From: Modestobacter sp. VKM Ac-2982
GTDB lineage: Bacteria > Actinomycetota > Actinomycetes > Mycobacteriales > Geodermatophilaceae
Assembly: GCF_026967935.1 (NCBI RefSeq)
Contig: NZ_JAPVBL010000002.1
Location: 698,969 to 762,968 of the forward strand
Length of the DNA: 64,000 bases
Direction of reading: 5' to 3'
Shown here: positions 38,348 through 46,806 of the stretch, piece by piece
How positions within the stretch are numbered: the stretch's first letter is position 1
Layout: every line of letters starts with the position of its first letter
Made by a program: the position numbers and the translations under genes
The notes under the pieces: generated by a model
The model's database searches: none
Told to the model about the DNA's origin: nothing
What the model saw: only the letters and a program-made list of their open reading frames with translations

Positions 38348-39286
38348 ATGCCCAAGCACTCTGCACCTCGTCTCGTCCGTCCCCTCGTCGTGGCCGGCGT
38401 CTCCGCCGTCACGCTCGGGCTGCTGGCCTTCCCGGCACAGGCCCACACCACCACCGCGCCACCCGCAGCAGCCGCTGCACCCGCCGCCGTCCCGGCAGAC
38501 CAGGAGACCGTCGAGCGGCGCGCCGCGATCGCCGCGCTCCTGGAGGCCAACGGCGGGTCCTGGCGGGCGCTCTACGAGCGCAACCGCGACCTCCACGGCG
38601 GGCGTGACGACTCCCGCTCCGAAGGGCAGCTGCGGTTCGCCCTCGGCCTGGAGGACGGCGCACCGGCACCCGAGGCGGCTGTGACACCCGCCCTCGAAGC
38701 CGCCCCGGCCCCGGCTCCCGAGGTGGCCCCGGCCCCGGCTCCCGCCCCGGCCCCGGCTCCCGCCCCGGCAGTGGCTCCGGCCCCGGCACCCGCGCCGGCA
38801 GTGGCTCCCGCCCCGGCCCCGGCTCCCGAGGCGGCTCCGGCCCCCGCTCCGGCACCGGCCCCCGCTCCGGCGGTGGTCCCGGTCCCGGCGGTGGCGGTGG
38901 CCGCTGCCTCCCCGTCCACGGTCGCCCAGATCAGCAACAGCGCCGGTCCCGTGCAGCCGCGTGCGCAGGCCGCCGCGGACGCCGTCGTGACCGACGTGCC
39001 GGGCGCCGCGGGCATCACCATCGGTGGGACGCGGGCCAGCGCCGCCGACCCCAACGGCCACCCCTCCGGGCTCGCCCTGGACTACATGGTGATGTCCGAC
39101 GCCGCTCTCGGGGACGCGATCGTCGCCTACCACATCGCCCAATGGGACCAGCTCGGCGTGGACTACATCATCTGGCAGCAGCGGATCCTCACCTCGCCGA
39201 ACGGCTCCTGGAAGCCCATGGAGGACCGCGGCAGCGTGACGGCGAACCACTTCGACCACCCGCACGTGAACTACCAGGCAGGCTGA
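38348..39286 (+). CDS. Secreted Pro/Ala-rich protein with M15-like C-terminal domain
   Basis: The 312-residue protein has a signal peptide ending near FPAQA, then a short helical region and a long Pro/Ala tract (about 110-195, APAPAP type) that would cross the cell wall. A C-terminal domain of about 110 residues follows. That domain has HPSGLALDYMV and a terminal HFDHPHVNY, spaced like zinc ligands H-x6-D and H-x-H of M15/VanY-type peptidases. It resembles domains found on resuscitation-promoting and cell-wall proteins. The c-di-AMP riboswitch upstream supports an envelope role. Catalysis is unproven. Confidence 0.85.
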   Translation: MPKHSAPRLVRPLVVAGVSAVTLGLLAFPAQAHTTTAPPAAAAAPAAVPADQETVERRAAIAALLEANGGSWRALYERNRDLHGGRDDSRSEGQLRFALGLEDGAPAPEAAVTPALEAAPAPAPEVAPAPAPAPAPAPAPAVAPAPAPAPAVAPAPAPAPEAAPAPAPAPAPAPAVVPVPAVAVAAASPSTVAQISNSAGPVQPRAQAAADAVVTDVPGAAGITIGGTRASAADPNGHPSGLALDYMVMSDAALGDAIVAYHIAQWDQLGVDYIIWQQRILTSPNGSWKPMEDRGSVTANHFDHPHVNYQAG

Positions 39287-39317
39287 CCCGCCCGGGTCCC
39301 GCCACCAGGGTCCAGAC

Positions 39318-39354
39318 CGTGCCCTCCTGCCCGCGCTGCGGGCAGGAGGGCACG
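39318..39354 (+). terminator. Strong terminator hairpin
   Basis: A perfect 17-bp stem (arms CGTGCCCTCCTGCCCGC and its complement) closes a GCT loop, 31 bases after the secreted protein's stop. There is no U-run. Confidence 0.85.
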
Positions 39355-39640
39355 TCCGCTCTCCCCACCGGCACGACCCCTCGGCCACGCCCGAGGCCCG
39401 CCGACCACCTCCGAGCCCGGGCGTGGGAGGGTCGGGTGGAACCAGCTGTTGTGGGGTGGCGTGCCCAGCCGCGGGCACCGTCGAGATCGACCGCCTGCGA
39501 CCCGTGAGCCGATCGAGGGTCCCCGACCCGTGGCCCGGGAGGCGCAGCGCAGTCAGCACTCGGCGTCGGCCGGGTGGCGCTCGCCGGTGGGCCCGATGCG
39601 CTCGTCGCCGCACCGGTGCCCCGACGACGACGAGGGATCC

Positions 39641-41032
39641 ATGTCCACGATCGACTTCTCACCACGCAGGCCCGGGCGTCGCCGCCTGCGTCGGACCGCC
39701 GCGCCCACCGACCGCCCGGCGATGCGCGGGTCGAGCCGGCGACCGCGCCGCCAGCGCAGGGCCCGGGCCCTGGCCCAGGCCTGGCTGGGACGCCTCGTGG
39801 AGCGGCGGATCCGGCGGAAGGGCATCGACCTCACCGAGCTGACCTTCTTCCCGGAGGTCGCCCGGCTGCCCCTGCTGCGGAACGGCGTGGACCCCGTGCC
39901 GGAACTCGCGGAGCAGCGCGCCCGGTGTCCGGTGGCGCGGTTGGACCTGCCGATGGGGTTGGCCGTGCACCTCGTGACCGGCTACGAGCAGGCTCGCGCC
40001 GTCCTGACCGACCGCGACTCCTACAGCAACGACATCCGGCACCTGTTCCGTGACGCCGGACCGGGGTCGACAGCCGACGTCGGCGGCCTCGGCTTCACCG
40101 ACCCGCCGGTGCACACCCGGCTGCGCAAGCTGGTCGCGCCGGAGTTCACCCGGCGCCGGCTGGACCGGCTGGAGCCCACGGTCCAGGCGATCGTCGACCG
40201 CCGGCTGGACGAGCTCGCGGCCGCGGGATCGCCGGCGGACCTGGCCGAGTACGTCTCCTGGCGGGTCCCCATGGACGTGATCTGCGGGCTGCTGGGCCTG
40301 GACGACGCCGACCACGAGGCCTTCGTCCGACTGGGCACCCAGCGGTTCGACGCCACCGGCGGCGCCGCGGCGGCGCTCGGCGCGGTGTCCGAGCAGAAGC
40401 GGATCCTCCTCGACGTGGTGGCCCGGCAGCGGCTGGCACCCGGGGACGGCCTGATCGGGCGGATCCTCCGGGCCGAGGGCGACGGGATCTCCGACGACGA
40501 CCTCGCGGGCCTGGTCGACGGCATCGTCACCGGCGGGTACGAGACGACCGCCAGCTCCATCTCCCTGGGCACCATGGTGCTGCTGCGGGACCCCGCGCAC
40601 GCCGCCCTCGTCCGGGACGGTTCGCCGGCCGACGTCGACGGCCTGGTGGAGGAGCTGCTGCGCCACCTGTCGGTGGTCCAGGTGGCCTTCCCGCGGTTCG
40701 CCAAGCAGGACCTGGAACTGTCCGGCTGCCCGGTCCGGCAGGGCGACCTCGTCGCCGTCTCCCTCAGTGGGGCCGACCGCGACCCGGACTGGGCGGGCCC
40801 GGAGCCCGACCGGTTCCGGCCGGGGCGGTCGACCGACGGAGGGCACCTGGCGTTCGGCCACGGGATGCACCGCTGCGTCGGTGCCGAGCTCGCCCGCATG
40901 GAGCTCCGGATCGTGCTCCCCGCGCTGTTCCGCCGGTTCCCCGACCTGGCCGTCGCCGTCCCGGAGGAGCAGCTCCCCTGGCGCGAGCTGTCCTTCGTGT
41001 ACGGCGTCGAGCAGCTGCCGGTCACCTTCTGA
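39641..41032 (+). CDS. Cytochrome P450
   Basis: From ATG 39641 the product is 463 residues, somewhat longer than usual because of a very basic 60-residue N terminus (RRPGRRRLRR, RRPRRQRRAR). The P450 core is intact: I-helix TGGYETTASS with Glu301, ExxR in EELLR, and heme-binding FGHGMHRCVGAELA with Cys412. Soluble bacterial class; it needs a ferredoxin and reductase not encoded nearby. The substrate is unknown. It borders a decayed amylase gene and marks the beginning of the accessory part of the window. Confidence 0.92.
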   Translation: MSTIDFSPRRPGRRRLRRTAAPTDRPAMRGSSRRPRRQRRARALAQAWLGRLVERRIRRKGIDLTELTFFPEVARLPLLRNGVDPVPELAEQRARCPVARLDLPMGLAVHLVTGYEQARAVLTDRDSYSNDIRHLFRDAGPGSTADVGGLGFTDPPVHTRLRKLVAPEFTRRRLDRLEPTVQAIVDRRLDELAAAGSPADLAEYVSWRVPMDVICGLLGLDDADHEAFVRLGTQRFDATGGAAAALGAVSEQKRILLDVVARQRLAPGDGLIGRILRAEGDGISDDDLAGLVDGIVTGGYETTASSISLGTMVLLRDPAHAALVRDGSPADVDGLVEELLRHLSVVQVAFPRFAKQDLELSGCPVRQGDLVAVSLSGADRDPDWAGPEPDRFRPGRSTDGGHLAFGHGMHRCVGAELARMELRIVLPALFRRFPDLAVAVPEEQLPWRELSFVYGVEQLPVTF

Positions 41033-41106
41033 CCGCCCCGGACGGGGCGCTGGGGAGTCTGCGCCGTGTCCGCGTCGGAGCCGGTCGACCGGGGTAGCAA
41101 GGCCCC

Positions 41107-41199
41107 GTGTTCGATCCGGCGGACCCGGTGTTCCGGCTCTCCCCCTACGGCTACCGGTGGCTGCGCGGCCGGGTGGCCGGCAGCGAGGTGGCGCTGTGA
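41107..41199 (+). pseudogene. Short remnant resembling an amylase C terminus
   Basis: A 30-residue frame reads VFDPADPVFRLSPYGYRWLR and continues to a TGA. The PYGYRWLR ending is typical of the last beta-sandwich of GH13 enzymes. The stop overlaps the GTG of the next gene (GTGA), as in an operon. The rest of the upstream gene is missing, and the P450 ends 74 bases before it. It is therefore probably the tail of a deleted GH13 gene. Confidence 0.4.
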
Positions 41200-42763
41200 C
41201 CGCCCCCGTTCCGGTGAGCCGGGACCGGCCGCCCCGGAGACGGCGCCGTGGTGGCGCACCGCCGTCGTCTACCAGCTCTGCCCGCGGTCCTTCGCCGACG
41301 CCTCCGGGGACGGCATCGGGGACCTGGAGGGGATCCGGGCGCACCTGGACCACCTCAGCTGGCTCGGCGTCGACGCGCTGTGGCTGTCACCGATCCACCC
41401 CTCCCCCATGGCCGACGCCGGCTACGACGTCAGCGACCACCGCGACGTCGACCCGGTGTTCGGCGACCTGGAGGCCTTCGACCGGCTGCTCGCCGAGGTC
41501 CGCGCCCGGGGGAAGCGGCTGATGCTGGACTGGGTGCCGAACCACACCAGCGACCAGCACCCGTGGTTCCTGGACTGCCGCAGCTCCCGGGACTCCCCCC
41601 GCCGGAGCTGGTACCTGTGGCACGCCGGACGCGCCGCCGAACAACTGGCTTGCCCAGTTCACCGGCGGCCCGGCCTGGACCTGGGACGAGCACACCGGCC
41701 AGTGGTACCTGCACCTGTTCCTGCCCGAGCAACCGGACCTCGACTGGAGCGAGCCGGCGGTCCGGGAGGCGATGCACGAGGTGCTGCGCTTCTGGCTGCG
41801 CCGCGGGGTCGACGGTTTCCGCGCCGACGTCGTCCACCTCATCGGCAAGGACCCCGCCCTGCCCGACCACCCGCCGGAGCTGGTCGGGACGAACATCGTG
41901 CACGACCACGACCTGCCGGTCACCCACGAACTGCTCCGCGGCATCCGCGCGGTGCTCGACGAGTTCCCCGGGGACCGTGCGATGGTCGGCGAGGTCAACC
42001 TGCGCTCACCGGGCCTGGTCGCCCCGTACCACGGGGCCGGCGACGAGCTGCACCTCGCGTTCAACTTCCTGCCCATGCTCGGGCCGTGGGACTCGGACTT
42101 CTGGCGGTCCACGATCTCCGAGACGCTCGCGGCGCTGACCGCCGTCGGGGCCTGGCCGACCTGGGTGCTGTCCAACCACGACAACCCCCGGCACCGCACC
42201 CGGTACGGCGGGTCGGAGCAGCGGGCGCGCGCCGCCGCGGTGCTGCTGCTCACCCTCCCCGGGACCCCGTTCCTGTACGCGGGTGAGGAGCTGGGCCTGG
42301 AGGACGCCGTCGTCACCCCGGACCAGCGGGTGGACCCCGGCGGGCGCGACGGGTGCCGGGCACCGGTGCCGTGGACGCCGGACGCCGGCCACGGCTGGCC
42401 CACCCAGCCGTGGCTGTTCTTCCCCCCGGACGCCGCGGCCCGCAGCGCCGCAGCCAGCGCGCGGACCCGACGTCGGTGCTCGCCCTCTACCGGCGGCTGC
42501 TGTCCGCCCGCCGCGGCTCACCGGCGCTGCACCAGGGCTCGTGGACGGCGGTGCCCGCCCCGGACGGCGTCCTGGCCTACGAGCGTCGCGCGGACGGCGA
42601 CCGCCGGATCGTCGCGGTCAACTTCCGGGACGCACCCGCCGACCTGCCGCTGGCCGAGCCGGCGACGGTGCAGGTCGCCTAGACGGGCCGGGACGAGGGC
42701 GCAGCGTGGTCGGGGACCCTGCTGCCGTCGGAGGCGGTCGTTCTCGTCCCGACGCCGACCTGA
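41196..42763 (+). pseudogene. GH13 alpha-amylase-family pseudogene
   Basis: Consecutive pieces of one GH13 enzyme are spread over two frames. They run VVYQLCPRSFADASGDGIGD, then MLDWVPNHTSDQHPWFLD, then after a shift near 41625 NNWLAQFTGGPAW and GVDGFRADVVHLIGKD, then GEVNLRSPG and LSNHDNPRH. After a shift near 42455 comes SVLALYRRLLSARRGSPALH. A further shift lies between the GTG at 41196 and about 41240. An in-frame TAG at 42674-42676 precedes the natural ending WSGTLLPSEAVVLVPTPT at 42763. Catalytic motifs remain recognisable, so decay is recent, but at least three frameshifts and one stop make it non-functional as read. Confidence 0.85.
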
Positions 42764-42794
42764 CCGCTCCCCCGACGTCGAGGCGACGGCAGCG

Positions 42795-42995
42795 TCAGCG
42801 CCGCTGCTGCCGGCGGGCGACGACGACCAGACCGCCGAGCACCACCGCGATGGGCAGCCAGGGCGGCAGCCCGAACGGGCCCAGCAGCAGTGACGCCACG
42901 AACAGCAGCAGCTGGAAGGCCACGAAGAAGCCGACCAGCACGACAGCGAAGAAGACGACCGGCCGCTCGATCTGCAGGCGGCGCAAGTGCTCCAT
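42795..42995 (-). CDS. Small two-helix membrane protein
   Basis: From ATG 42995 the product is 66 residues. A charged N terminus (MEHLRRLQIERP) is followed by two hydrophobic stretches (VVFFAVVLVGFFVAFQLLLF, then LPPWLPIAVVLGGLVVV) and a basic end ARRQQRR. No family is recognised. Amino-acid composition and topology are plausible for a real small membrane protein. Confidence 0.5.
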   Translation of the reverse strand: MEHLRRLQIERPVVFFAVVLVGFFVAFQLLLFVASLLLGPFGLPPWLPIAVVLGGLVVVARRQQRR

Positions 42996-43325
42996 GACCC
43001 ATCCCCTCGTCGGTGTGCGTCCCGCAGGGGACACCAGCCACATCGGCAGACCCGGCCAGAAGTCGAGCCGACCCCGGCCCCGGCCCCGGCCTCGATGTCG
43101 CCGGAGCAGGACCTGTCGGGCTCACCGGACCTGAACACGCGCCCCATCGACCCGCATTCCTGCCCGGGTCCACCGCGGCCGTGATCCGGGCTGCTCTCGT
43201 CAGCCCGCACCACGTCCCAGCAGCGGCAGGGAGCGCGGCGGGCCGCAGGACGACCGATGCGGTCCGTCGTCGGCGGAGGCAAGGAACGATGAACAGATCC
43301 GGGCATGCCAGTCGGAGGAACCCGC
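42996..43325. other. Gene-free stretch
   Basis: No supported gene is present. A short CCGGCC-rich low-complexity run lies at 43073-43095. Nothing else is visible apart from possible promoter sequence for the small membrane protein on one side and the dead phosphatase gene on the other. Confidence 0.4.
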
Positions 43326-43545
43326 GTGGGTGGTGAGCGACGCGGCCGTTGGCCGCTGGCCATCGCCGTCGGTGCGCTGTTGGCGACCGTCGCCTTCACG
43401 GCCAGCGGGGTCGGCACCGCGGCCGCCGGCGACGACGACCGCGGCCAGGGGTGCCATGGCCCAGAACGCCATCCTGTTCATCGGCGACGGCATGGGCGTG
43501 GCCGCGCGCGATCCCGGGGCGCTCACCACCGTCGGCCTCGCAGCA
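43326..43545 (+). pseudogene. N-terminal remnant of a secreted alkaline phosphatase
   Basis: A signal-peptide-like start from GTG 43326 (VGGERRGRWPLAIAVGALLA, then VAFTASGVGTAAAG) is followed, after a frameshift near 43452, by AQNAILFIGDGMGVAARD. This is the metal- and nucleophile-proximal signature of PhoA-type alkaline phosphatases. The sequence then becomes unrelated at about 43540, so the rest of the gene is gone. Confidence 0.75.
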
Positions 43546-43737
43546 TCACCACCGTGCGCGAGACGACTTCTTCCACGATCGGGAGGTCGTCAGCCTCGGC
43601 GACACGCGCCACCTCGAGTCGTGATGCTCCTGCACGAATGCTGGTGGAGGCCACCGCCGTCCGGCCGGAACCAGAGGAGCTCCCGAACGCGCGGGGTGGC
43701 GACGCCCCGTCCGTCGAGGCCGGCGGGCGCGCTCGGG

Positions 43738-44550
43738 CTACCCCGTGCCCACGAGGCGCACGTGCACCACCTTGTTGCCGCCGGCGCTCTGCACCTCCCG
43801 GAGCTCGATGTTGGGCTGCGCAGACATCAGCAATCCAAGGCGGGCGTAACCGTAGTTCCTCGAGTCGAAGGCCGGATGGTTGGCGACGAGCTGGAACCCG
43901 ACGTTGGACAACAGCGCCCACCCGTCGTCCTCGAGTCGCGCCGACACTGCCGATTCCAGCATGTCAGCCAGCTCCGGCACGTCTCCTGCAGATGGCCCGG
44001 CTTCCGCTGCCCCGAGGCCCAGAACGGGTTGAGCGTCTCCAGGTGGAGGAGCGGCTGCGACTTCCTCCATCGCCTGCTCCTCGTCAACGCTGTCGGCGCC
44101 CGCGAGCACCTCGAGGAAGGTGAAGCGATCACACGCGTTGCTGAAGGCACCCGAAGCGCTCTTCGCGCCGATGCCCACGACTCGCGTGCCCGCTTCGCGG
44201 AGCCTCATGGCCAATCTGGTGTAGTCGCTGTCATTGGCGACCAGACAGAAGGTGTCCACCTGACCGGAGTACAACAGGTCCATCGCGTCGATGACCAACG
44301 CGATGTCGGTGGCCCCCTTTCCGTACGAATATGCTATCTGCTGGACCGGTTGGATCGCGAGGCTGGGCAGCACCGATCGCCATCCCTTCAGATATGAACT
44401 CCCCCAATCGCCGTACCCGCGCTTCACCCCCAGCACCCCATGAGTCGTTGCTTCAGCGATGATGGCGGCAGCCCGCTGCCACGAGACATTGTCACAGTCG
44501 ATGAGCAATGCGACCCGCGCTGGACGCCGCTGCGCTTGCTCAGCGCTCAT
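43738..44550 (-). CDS. NYN-domain RNase-like protein with a C-terminal LOTUS/OST-HTH domain
   Basis: The 270-residue protein starts at ATG 44550 after AGGAGG. Residues 10-150 are a PIN-like NYN domain with the acidic set LLIDCDN (Asp18, Asp20), ATDIALVIDAMDL (Asp82, Asp88) and VANDSDYTRL (Asp107, Asp109), suited to metal-dependent RNA cleavage. Residues about 190-268 resemble a LOTUS (OST-HTH) domain that binds RNA (DVPELADMLESAV, GFQLVANHPAFDSRNYGYAR). Bacterial members (LabA-like) are RNases or of unknown role. GC content is visibly lower than in neighbouring genes, suggesting transfer. Confidence 0.88.
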   Translation of the reverse strand: MSAEQAQRRPARVALLIDCDNVSWQRAAAIIAEATTHGVLGVKRGYGDWGSSYLKGWRSVLPSLAIQPVQQIAYSYGKGATDIALVIDAMDLLYSGQVDTFCLVANDSDYTRLAMRLREAGTRVVGIGAKSASGAFSNACDRFTFLEVLAGADSVDEEQAMEEVAAAPPPGDAQPVLGLGAAEAGPSAGDVPELADMLESAVSARLEDDGWALLSNVGFQLVANHPAFDSRNYGYARLGLLMSAQPNIELREVQSAGGNKVVHVRLVGTG

Positions 44551-44753
44551 TCATCCTCCTGGGCATTCAGGTACTAGGTCGATGTCGCGAACCTAGCAGG
44601 GCCATTTCTTCTGCGGAAGGTCACCGAGCGGCTGCGACGGAATGCAACTCAGCCGGCAGCAACTGGTCCGTTCATGCTGATCCGCGTCCCGCAGGGAGTC
44701 CCGTTCGGGCCGCGGTGACTCCAGCCGCCGACGGCAGTGGACCGGAACCACGG

Positions 44754-45395
44754 TCACAGCACGGGGCTCGCCCGGCGGTCGATGCCGAGGGTGGCGACGA
44801 GGTCCTCGTGGAGCTCGAACCAGACCCGGTGGCAGGAGTCGACGTCAGTGCGGTCCACCCATGCCACCTCATCCGCCCGAGCCCGCGCCGGTGCGGCGCT
44901 GAAGCGGCTGTCGTGGTCGCGGAACCGGCTGAGGACGGCGGCGAGTCGCTCGATCAGCGGCGCGAGGTCCTCGTCGACGGCTTCGAGGACCGGCAGGACG
45001 TGGTCGTCCCAGGCGGGGTCGGTGTGGTCGTTGGGCGCCAACCGATCACCGGGGGCGGGTCGGAGCTGCCAGTCGGTACAGGCCTGCAGCACACGACCGT
45101 TCAGCGACAGAAAGCCGTCGTAGGCGTCGCGGACCTCCTCGGCCCGGCCGGTACGGGCGAGCTCGGCGGCCAACTGGCGCTCGTTCTCGCGGCGCCCGCG
45201 GTCGGTCAGGGACCAGCCGGCCGTGCCGGCGAAGGCGGTGTGGGCGACCCACCCGTTGGCCTCGGCGTCGAGCAGGTGCTCGCCCGTCCCGGCCTGGTCG
45301 AGCTCGAATCGTCGAGCGACCGCAGCGCTGTCAGCGAACCCGACGACACGTACGGCGTGGAGCACCAGCAGCTCCGTTGGCGAGGTCTGGGTCAC
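44754..45395 (-). CDS. Winged-helix transcriptional-regulator-like protein
   Basis: From GTG 45395 the product is 213 residues. Residues 1-75 look like a MarR-type winged helix (TELLVLHAVRVVGFADSAAV, GWVAHTAFAGTAGWSLTDRG). The rest is helical with an acidic patch and a WVDRTDVDSCHRVWFELHED motif. It overlaps the upstream helix-turn-helix gene by four bases, so the two form an actinobacterial gene pair. No target is inferable. Confidence 0.7.
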   Translation of the reverse strand: MTQTSPTELLVLHAVRVVGFADSAAVARRFELDQAGTGEHLLDAEANGWVAHTAFAGTAGWSLTDRGRRENERQLAAELARTGRAEEVRDAYDGFLSLNGRVLQACTDWQLRPAPGDRLAPNDHTDPAWDDHVLPVLEAVDEDLAPLIERLAAVLSRFRDHDSRFSAAPARARADEVAWVDRTDVDSCHRVWFELHEDLVATLGIDRRASPVL

Positions 45396-45737
45396 GTGTC
45401 GCGGTCCTGCCGCGCCGCCAGGCGGGTGTGGTGCTGCTGACAGGCCTGCGGCGACCTGAGCCCCATCGCCGTCGCCATCTGCGCCCAGGTCAACCCAGCT
45501 GCTCTGGCGGTGAACAGCAGACCGGCCTCGAGCTGGTCGACCTCGGCGTGGGCGGCGGGGACCAACGTCAGTGCGCACAGCAGGTCGTCTGGCTGCAGGT
45601 CTGCGGAGCGCCAGAGGGCGACGTGCAGGAGGTCGACGGCAGCCGGCGGCACCGACGCCGGCCGCCACGGACGCTCGGTCACCGCCCCCGAGGCGAGCTC
45701 GGTCAGGCGCGCCTGGGCCTGCTGCTCACGCGCCGTG
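45392..45737 (-). pseudogene. Helix-turn-helix protein gene lacking its 5' end
   Basis: The C-terminal 110 residues are protein-like (REQQAQARLTELASGAV, VDQLEAGLLFTARAAGLTWA, MGLRSPQACQQHHTRL, an HTH-like ending). Upstream of about 45737 the frame continues only into antisense-like nonsense, because a copD fragment is joined there in another frame. No start codon is available at the natural position. The gene is therefore 5'-truncated, or expressed only as a chimera from 45979. Confidence 0.6.
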
Positions 45738-46349
45738 CCGCAACGATGAACTGCGCCCGTCCCTGCTCGATGGAGGTGATGAAGCCATAGATGCCGCGCA
45801 GCGTCATGAACGGAAGCTCGGTGCCGAGGAAGTCGGCGAGAAGCACCGGCAGGGAGGTCAGTGCGACCAGCGCTCAGACCAGCGCCGCCCAACTGCCGCG
45901 CGCACCCAGGAGTAGGCAGTGGGGCTGCGGACATTGTCACCTGGCACGAAGACAGCGGCACCGAGCAGGCAGCCGACAACGACCACCGCTGCGCCGTCGG
46001 AGACCAGCCGCAGGGTGGGCACCAGCCAGGTCACCAGTGCACAGGGCATGGGAATTCCCGGCAGTGGTTCGGGATCCAGGGCGCCAGCGGCCCAGATGGT
46101 CACCGCGCAGGTTGCAAGGGCGACCAACGCGGCACCGGCAAGAAGGACACGGCGTCGTGGTGGCGTGACCGGTGCCTTGGAGACCTGTGCGGGCGGATCA
46201 CCCATGTGCCCGTCTCCGCCGGAGGTGGGCAAGCGCGGCGCAGGATCGCCGCGGCCGAGTCCCGGTGACGTGGGCCCCGGGCCAGCGGGTCGCTGCCCAG
46301 GACCCTTCCTCGATCCTCGATCGGGGTCACCGGCGACGGTCATGGTCAC
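45735..46349 (-). pseudogene. copD: Decayed copD (copper resistance membrane protein) fragment
   Basis: The first part reads VLLAGAALVALATCAVTIWA, LDPEPLPGIPMPCALVTWLV and GAAVVVVGCLLGAAVFVPGD, a typical start of the CopD/CtaG membrane family. It stops early (RRWSERWSH). After an indel plus a TGA in place of a Trp codon, the next helix region continues as LPVLLADFLGTELPFMTLRG and ITSIEQGRAQFIVAAR, then ends at the junction with the HTH gene. The remaining two thirds of copD are missing. Confidence 0.8.
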
Positions 46350-46385
46350 GCCTCACCGAACGTGTCCCGCACACGATCGTCTCGC

Positions 46386-46407
46386 ATACCCCAGGGGGGT
46401 AAGGGTA
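46386..46407. promoter_or_regulatory. CsoR-type copper operator
   Basis: The sequence ATACCCCAGGGGGGTA (46386-46401), followed by AGGGTA, matches the pseudo-palindromic TACCCC-N-GGGGTA operator of the copper-sensing repressor CsoR. It lies between the divergent copD remnant and copZ, where it could repress both until Cu(I) is bound. No csoR gene is in this window. Confidence 0.75.
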
Positions 46408-46518
46408 TGGTCAGGTGTGGCGACATGGCCCCTCCCGGCCAAGCCTCCTGATCACCGCCCCACGGACCTCGACATCCCGAGACGTCTGCATGAAACAAGA
46501 GAGCAAAGGTAAAGACTC

Positions 46519-46806
46519 ATGAGCATGTCCACCTACACGGTCGTCGGCATGACCTGCGCGCACTGCGTCAACTCGGTGACTCAGGAGGTGAGTCAGGTTG
46601 CGGGTGTGAGCGACGTCAGCGTCGACCTGCCCACGGGCGGCCTGACCGTGACCACCGCCACCGACGTCGACGAGTCGGCGGTCCGCGCCGCCGTCGAGCA
46701 GGCGGGCTACCAGGTCATCGAGCCCGTCAGCAGCGTGGCGACGTCAAGCCTCCCCTTGCTGATGGCCAACGGACGAGGTTCGGGCTGCGGCTGCGGTTGC
46801 AGCTGA
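46519..46806 (+). CDS. copZ: Heavy-metal-associated (HMA) copper chaperone with Cys-rich tail
   Basis: In this 95-residue protein, residues 1-72 are a ferredoxin-like HMA domain with the metal site MTCAHC (VVGMTCAHCVNSVTQEVSQV) and the usual ending AVRAAVEQAGYQV. About 25 extra residues follow, ending GSGCGCGCS, a possible second Cu(I) site not present in ordinary CopZ. A CsoR-like operator is 112 bases upstream. The expected partner copper ATPase is absent: downstream sequence to 47567 has no gene. Confidence 0.85.
   Translation: MSMSTYTVVGMTCAHCVNSVTQEVSQVAGVSDVSVDLPTGGLTVTTATDVDESAVRAAVEQAGYQVIEPVSSVATSSLPLLMANGRGSGCGCGCS

Noticed and set aside
38690-38910. CRISPR-like or satellite array in the repetitive stretch
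   Set aside because: The repetition is the GCCCCGGCT-type codon pattern of an Ala-Pro tract within one protein. Units vary and there are no spacers.
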